NCBI GenBank assembly: GCA_948567375.1
Contig: OX419756.1
Coordinates: 31,226,552 to 31,290,551 of the forward strand
Length of the DNA: 64,000 nt
Reading direction: 5' to 3'
Source: Lunularia cruciata
Lineage: Eukaryota > Streptophyta > Marchantiopsida > Lunulariales > Lunulariaceae
The notes beneath the pieces are model-generated. The model saw only the letters and a program-made list of their open reading frames with translations. It made no database searches and was not told where the DNA came from. The position numbers and the translations under genes were made by a program. Shown one piece after another: positions 58,301 through 64,000 of this stretch; the first letter of the stretch is position 1; each line of letters opens with the position of its first letter.

Positions 58301-60466
58301 TCTTCTGCAAGTCTGCAAATAAATTCGGAAGTCAAGGCCTGGAATTACATTAAAAGATATGAAATTAAAACCTTACACCAGAATATGGACCACGGTGCTC
58401 AAAATTGAAGGAGGGTCTGTGGGCTTCTCAAAAAGGTGGTGAACGTATGTGATCTAAGGTCTAGCAAATCAATGTGTATTTCACTACCAGCTTTGGTGCT
58501 GTAGCCAACGCATCTAGTTTCATCTTCCCACGCTTGCCAATGATGCATCTGAGGTACACAAGTTATAAAAGACAACGTCAGCTTGATGACGTAGCTGGTA
58601 GCTATGCTGTACTCTGTAGCCCCACATACATCCAGCAGCTCATAAATTGACAACACAGTTGGTGACAGAGGCTGTAAAAGGATAATGTACTGTGTATTCT
58701 GTACCCGAACATATAATGAATCAGCTCATAAAGTAACGCTATACTTAGTGACAATGACAAGCCTGTGTTGAACAAGTGCATTAAAATCAGAACTTACTCT
58801 TGCATACCCCAGAAGCACGGTTAGGAGGCTGTAACCCACGTGTGTCAATGCCAACACAAAAATGAAGATATGCAGTTGATGCAATCCCTCATAGGATATG
58901 AAAGAGTTCTTGCCCTGCAGCATTCACTTTATTGAGTAAAAGTAGAGCATGATATCAATTTCACTCTTCGGAGAACGTTATTCATGACTATTTCAACTTC
59001 ACAACAAAGAGGTACGAAAATCATCATTGAAAATGGTTTAATCATCTCTCTAATCAATTGAGAGTTGAAAAATCCTGCAACATAGATCCATAAGATCTCA
59101 GTAACCCCACTCAGATAAATGTAAATCTGGAGCTTGCCTTTGCTTTACAGTATTCACCACCAGAACCTCCAGCTAGCAGATGCCGTCGGGGGCCGTAGGT
59201 TTCAAGGCGAATGTAGCTTAATAACCTCCTATGAGGCTCCTCTGCCCCAGTAGGAGCTTTTGCTGCGGAGGAAACTTCCTCGTGTCTTTTACAAGGTAAC
59301 ATGTTTCCAGCAAAACCGTCCGACACACAGATTTTTGTGATGGGATTTTGAAGCACCGTCAGCAGCAAGGAGATGAATCCAAGAAGCATCAACTCTACGG
59401 TGATACAATGAGAAACCTTGGTACGTTAGAACAAAACCACAGAAAGAGACCTGCAGAACAACCCTGACATAATTAAGAACATATAACTACAGTTGGATTA
59501 ACGGCGAAAAAAGAAAGCCATGAGCAGCAATCATTACAGGAAGAGTAAGATCACCCATGATCTACGCACCTTCTGTCATTTTATCCAAAACCTTTCGCAG
59601 AGGTTTCTGATTTTTCTTCTTCAGGTACTGCATTAAGATGTAAACGAACACTTTCAAACGAAGGTAAATAGGGGGCCTTCATCATTGATTCCATTTTCCC
59701 GGGGACAAGTGACCTCTTCGTGACCAGATGTGAGACAAGCTGATAGATTAAGGATATGTCCCAGCAAGACGCAGAAGAATCTACATCGACAAACGTCGGG
59801 CGCCAGGGGGCAGAGCTTGTAGGGTGTGAACTTTTCAGTTTTCCAGAAGACCCGTCATGAACAGGCGGACCATCGGAAGCGCTGTCTTGTGTCAAATGAT
59901 GAAGGTTTCAAGAACCGCAAGAAGAAGTGAGAATGAGGGTGAAACTCGTTGTCTTAGATGCTCACAGGCATTTCCAACCACATGAAGTTAACTCACCCCA
60001 ATTCGCTCTGGATTCAGTTAAATCCTGTCTACCTCACATCAGTACTCAGGATTTAGGAATCATCGCATCATTCTGGTCTCTTAATACTTCAGAGAGTGTG
60101 TCTCTACTTCCAACATTACACTTGAATCGTAACCATTCTTTGTAAGCCTTTGAAGAGAGAAGTAAGCACTCATTTCCCGCTTCTTTCCACCGTATTGCCA
60201 CCGTCGTCTGATCAAACTGCCAAATCTCGTGAAATGGGGACCTGGCAGAAAAGAAAGACATGCTTCTCTATCTAACATTTGGAGGCTAATAATCCGCACT
60301 GAATTCATCGCTTTTCAACAAGGAATGGAGGGCAGCGTACCTTTTTAAGTTTGTGGATCAGCCGCTCGAGTAATAAGGAAGACAAAATGAAAATAGATCC
60401 TGCAATTGCCACGGCATATGTGGGGGTGTCCTCCAAGCTCGTCTCACTTTCCCCTCCACCCGCCAT
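55372..60466 (-). CDS. MLO family seven-transmembrane protein
   Basis: Supported exons (minus strand): 60466-60341, 59627-59570, 59394-59138, 58914-58798, 58548-58488, 58312-58203, 58124-58091 (uncertain), 58002-57928, 57814-57729, 57559-57510, 57349-57309, 57084-56860, 56753-56718, 56520-56453, 56227-56167, 55719-55372; about 580 aa. MLO hallmarks in order: LEDTPTYAVAIAGSIF, LMLLGFISLLLTVLQNPITK, GLHQLHIFIFVLALTHVGYS, HHWQAWEDETR, FFQQFFASVSREDYLVFR, FNFRDYVIRSMGVDFRSVIG, FVILFLLFNVYG, WYTYFWAAFIPTL, KPSDELFWFDNPKVLLKLIH, NSFELAVFFWLW, QLLASYSTLPIYALVTQMGS. The four conserved extracellular Cys are present (KICV, LPCK, EYCK, SSCI). The cytosolic tail has a Trp plus basic calmodulin-binding site (GIQGWKARARAKRK). 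MLO proteins sit in the plasma membrane and act in calcium-linked signalling (defence, tip growth, reception). Intron 3 is GC-AG. The phase between exons 7 and 8 does not close, so that joint is unresolved. Confidence 0.9.
55898..56145. repeat. Diverged tandem duplication in the last MLO intron
   Basis: Two units of about 120-130 bp (55898-56026 and 56027-56145) share GAACCCGTT, GAACACGG or AAACACGA, CAAGACATGACG and GTGAATCCCT or GTAAATCCCT. They are clearly diverged. Confidence 0.75.
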
Positions 60467-62478
60467 TTTCCCCGCAGGCTTGACGTCCAAAAGATTTCAC
60501 AACAGAACTAGATTAGCTGTTTTCCAGAGCTCCCTATCCCTATCTCTTCAACTTCTAACAAACGAATCCTCTCCTCCAGTTACAGTGCTACTTGTGCTTC
60601 GCGCTCGAATGCTCTCGGCACTCCCGACCGAGGGAAATATGAGGTCAGGAATGAGTCTGTTGACCCCCTGGTTCTTGTCCCACTAGTGAATCCATTTGTT
60701 TGACTGAGGGCCCGAATCGAGTTGGAACAAAAGTCGCCTCGCACAAAAAGCAAATGCTCTGCCAATCCAAATAATCGTCCAAGATAGACTGATCTGAAGT
60801 GGCGATACGATCACAGCGTCTGAACTGTTCGTCACAAGTCTTGATGGTCTCTTCAATCTTCACAAATCGCCATCAATTCACCAGCTGTGATCTAGCTCAG
60901 TTCTGTTATTTGCATGAAGTGTTTCCGACGCAGAGGTGGCCAGGCCAGTCTTTACGTGCTCGCAACAAAGAGTATCTTTTCGATCTCCCGGTCTTCCTTT
61001 GGCAATCACAGCGCTGCGAAATGCGCAGCAAAAAGTCTTATAAGCTTCTTCAAATTGAAATCGCATCGGTGCGCCATCCTCATCTACTAGCTGCGTCCAT
61101 TTTCAGGGGAGCAAAAGACAATCCAATCTCTGCAAGAAGAGTTGACTTCACCTTCTTAACTGGACTCGGGACTTCAGGTAAACCCCGGAACTTCAACGTG
61201 GAGAAGCGCACATGTCTAAAGTGGGGTTTAAGTATGGGTAGATTAGACAGAAGAAACCTATTGGGAGTAGACTCAAATGTCATAACTCATGGGCAAGTGG
61301 ACCTGCATGCTATCTTTTTTAAAATTACGGATCTTGCCCGAATGGATGTGGTTTCTTCTGCCCCACTTCCGATATTAAACAAATAGGAAACACGGTTGCT
61401 TGTCTTAATCAGATTCACAACACCTTCCCATCTAGGAGTGCAGATACCTAAGTAAATGTTCGAGAAGGATGTCCACTGCCCCTCTGACGAAAAGTTATAT
61501 GTTGATGGTCCTAGGAAAGCTCAAACTGGCTACAGTCATGAAATTGGGCAAAATCCGAGTCCCCGGTCAGTGCAGTACTGAATTCAAAAAACATGTTTGC
61601 CTGAGAGAGAAAGACAGGAGGTTTGAAAAGAAGAAAGGGCAGGAGAGTCCAGGGACAACAGCAATCCATCCCTTTTTGACCCGTTGATGATGGTAACTTC
61701 CAAACGGAGCTTATTTTGTCGGTGTGACTCTGAAGTGTACCCGAACATGGATCCACCGATTTAAGATACGCTCGTGTCATATTCAACAGTTGGGGACAAG
61801 CGATGAGGTTGAGGGTGTGCTGATGTAATGTACAGAGTGAGGGAAAACCGACGACAGGGACCACGAATCCGGTCCAGGCAAAAGCTCTGCCAGGCCGGTA
61901 GTTTGCGTACTGTAGTTCCGGCTACTTTTAAAAGTTAACGTTCTTCGTTTATTGTTGCGGTCGCCTTTTTCCCTTCGTTTATTGTTGAAGTAATAATCAA
62001 GTACAGTGTTTGAACTTGAAACCGGAAGAGGAAACCATTGCGTCGGACCCACCGTGAGGGGCGAGTTGGACTGTACATCATAACCTCTGGCATGGCCCCA
62101 GTTGCCGCTGCAGAGTTCCGTTCCAACTGACACATGAATGACTGAGTACTCGGGGAGGGGACAAAGGCGAGCCGAATCTGAGTTAAAGTTGTGATCGTGG
62201 TTTGCTCGCATTTCGGGGGTTCGCGCACAGGCACATAACTAGCCTTCTATCCCATGGAAATCTTCTTCTTTGGGATTCGATCCGGCTAATGTGGTGATGT
62301 CTAAGCTCGAAGGCTTCCTTCAACAGATCAAATGCACCGATCAAAATCTGTTGTAAAACTGAGCCTTTCAACTTTACAATCGCGTTCGTCAAAGACCAAG
62401 CTCCATAGATTTTAACAGGGAATTGTCGTCTGTTAAATTATGAACTCTACCAGCGAAGGATTTCAGTTCCCGTTTCTT
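60467..62478. other. Upstream of MLO; no gene supported
   Basis: Open frames such as 60799-61386 (+) and 61066-60878 (-) overlap on opposite strands, have no motif and no convincing splice sites. The MLO promoter should lie at the left end; I see no clear TATA box. Confidence 0.4.
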
Positions 62479-62590
62479 CCTCGCGAGCCTCGTCACAGAC
62501 GATTGGACAGAACCCCGCCTGATATTGCATTTTAGGCGGCTGTGTCCTCTGGTAGCCAATCGTCACAGACGATGACACAGCCTCGCGAGG
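62479..62590. repeat. Imperfect 110-bp palindrome
   Basis: The ends CCTCGCGAG and CCTCGCGAGG are themselves near-palindromic. Inside, TCGTCACAGACGAT occurs twice (about 62490 and 62559). The left arm block CGATTGG...CCGCCT is matched inversely by AGGCGG...CCAATCG on the right. The loop lies near 62521-62533. Confidence 0.75.
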
Positions 62591-64000
62591 GGCATAAGTG
62601 ACATCCGGAAAGATTTGCTCTAGTATCATTACTCTATTCCAGTCAAAGCAGTTGAGATCACCGACACTACCAACACCTTGCTCCGAATGTTTGCATGGTT
62701 AATATCAATCTATCAACGAATATTGGGCGGCCTCTCATGTGTGCCAGACACTTGCTACGGCCATCCTCGCGTCACCCTCTTCCGTCACTCTCTTTGTAGC
62801 TACGTCTTTCACCGGGCCTGCGCTCCCTCGAAAGAGTCCCATGGCTGCGGCAGGTGCTGTCCAGGAGATACCCTTATTTAATTGGGCATGCATCCAAACT
62901 ACATCTAGAGCAACTCTATGCACTGTACAGGCCCACGAGATCCAAAGAATAATCCCCCTCGTTGCGTTCTACCTCGTTGAACGGCCATCCTACACACAAT
63001 TGCTAACGTTGAGTAAGACCGGCTAATTTCGGGAAATGGCCTTCATTTTCCGATCTACAAGTCTCTGATGTCCTTCTTCCCGCTTGATGATGTCAAGGGC
63101 TGTTGAGAACAGGTCTTGAGTGTCTTTGGATATCGATCAATCCTTCTTATGTCTAGGAAGGAGTTGGGGACGTTCCTTCTTGTGATCTTTCGACGTTGCT
63201 ACTATTCGATTATCGTGACTCTTAAACTCTTATATTTCTGAAGAGGAAGATGGCATTGTTTATTGTAAATAATTAACTAATGCAACACTCTGTCAGTCTG
63301 GAGGACTTGCCGCTTCTCTTGACCATATTTGGAATGGCCATTGAAAGAAAAAGATTCTGTAGTTCTTAAGCGTTGTCAAAAGAAATAATCATGTGAAATC
63401 GTGCTGCTGCGTGCCGCCGATGGTTTTTAGCGAACGCATGCTTGTTCGAGCACAATTTATCAATTGCCAAGCTTTCCGGAGGAGAGATTGCTGGTGGGGA
63501 CTCCCGTTGTGAGATGTAATTGAAAACTAAGGAGCAAGATCGTAAGTTAATAAGGACAGAACAAATGAAAATCGAGAACTGGAGCACGACTGGTCTTTTA
63601 CATTCTATTCTCTTCACCGTTCTGAGATGGAAGCCTCGGTGTGTCGAGTCACATTTGCAACTATGTCATCTCACATCTAGTGAGTTGGTATTGGCATCGA
63701 TCTTTGCAGCGGAATGTTCCAGCAAAGATACTGTTGCATCGACAATGCATCATTCAGACACATGAGCAAAGTTTTTGCCTCCAGGTCGTTTGAGCTCCGT
63801 ATGAGGACAAGGTCCTGAATCTGACAGCTGTAGTTACAGCTGGTTTGGGCCTATCTAAGGTTACGCAGATATAAAACACTAAGTAGTGCATGAAAAGCTA
63901 GAATTGGATGTCTGAAGTATCAGCCTCAACTTCCCAGCATCCGAGTTATATTTGGAGAATTTGGTTGCGCGGGGGAGATGCTGGAGAGTGTGGAGACTGA
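62591..64000. other. No gene supported
   Basis: Short overlapping frames on both strands; none resembles a known protein and no transposon similarity was seen. Confidence 0.45.

Noticed and set aside
60799-61386. Plus-strand frame of 195 codons upstream of MLO, with opposite frames 61066-60878 and 60863-60645
   Set aside because: Neither strand shows a recognisable domain or consistent exon borders; left as unassigned.

Overview
The window is nuclear DNA of a land plant. Transposon relics fill the left two thirds and intron-containing plant genes the right third. The retroelements (an OTA-type Ty3/Gypsy element with a tRNA-Asp-like primer site, and a second Gypsy element whose RT resembles those I associate with algae and seed-free plants), the fairly compact introns and the gene set (gibberellin-oxidase-like dioxygenase, GT61 glycosyltransferase, MLO) suggest a bryophyte, lycophyte or fern. 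I cannot fix the species.

About 1-18.1 kb is dominated by a Ty3/Gypsy element (element A). It has two 3,781-bp LTRs at 4367-8147 and 14313-18093, a PBS, one gag-pol frame (8236-14301) broken by stops, and a PPT. The left LTR also directly follows the integrase end and PPT of a second, truncated copy (3466-4366), so two elements share one LTR. Each LTR carries its own long reading frame (about 857 codons), and divergent copies of the same frame recur in at least five other LTR remnants in this window.

About 19.5-29.7 kb holds an older Gypsy element on the minus strand (element B): LTR and leader, gag with zinc knuckles, protease region, a cytosine-5 DNA methyltransferase domain (about 20825-21806) and reverse transcriptase. 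A solo LTR of the element A superfamily (22704-26427, target duplication CCAAG) sits inside it. From 29.7 to 34.6 kb is a mosaic of further LTR fragments in both orientations. From 34.6 to 42.4 kb is AT-rich sequence with a Mutator-like transposase relic, a perfect hairpin and short tandem repeats.

From 42.4 kb onward are host genes: a three-exon 2-oxoglutarate/Fe(II) dioxygenase (42634-45156, +), a GT61-type Golgi glycosyltransferase (46648-48321, +), a tentative small membrane-protein gene (51928-52594, -), and an MLO seven-transmembrane protein gene with about 16 exons (55372-60466, -). The host genes are separate transcription units with no obvious shared pathway. The two most notable items are the methyltransferase inside element B and the conserved protein encoded within the element A LTRs.
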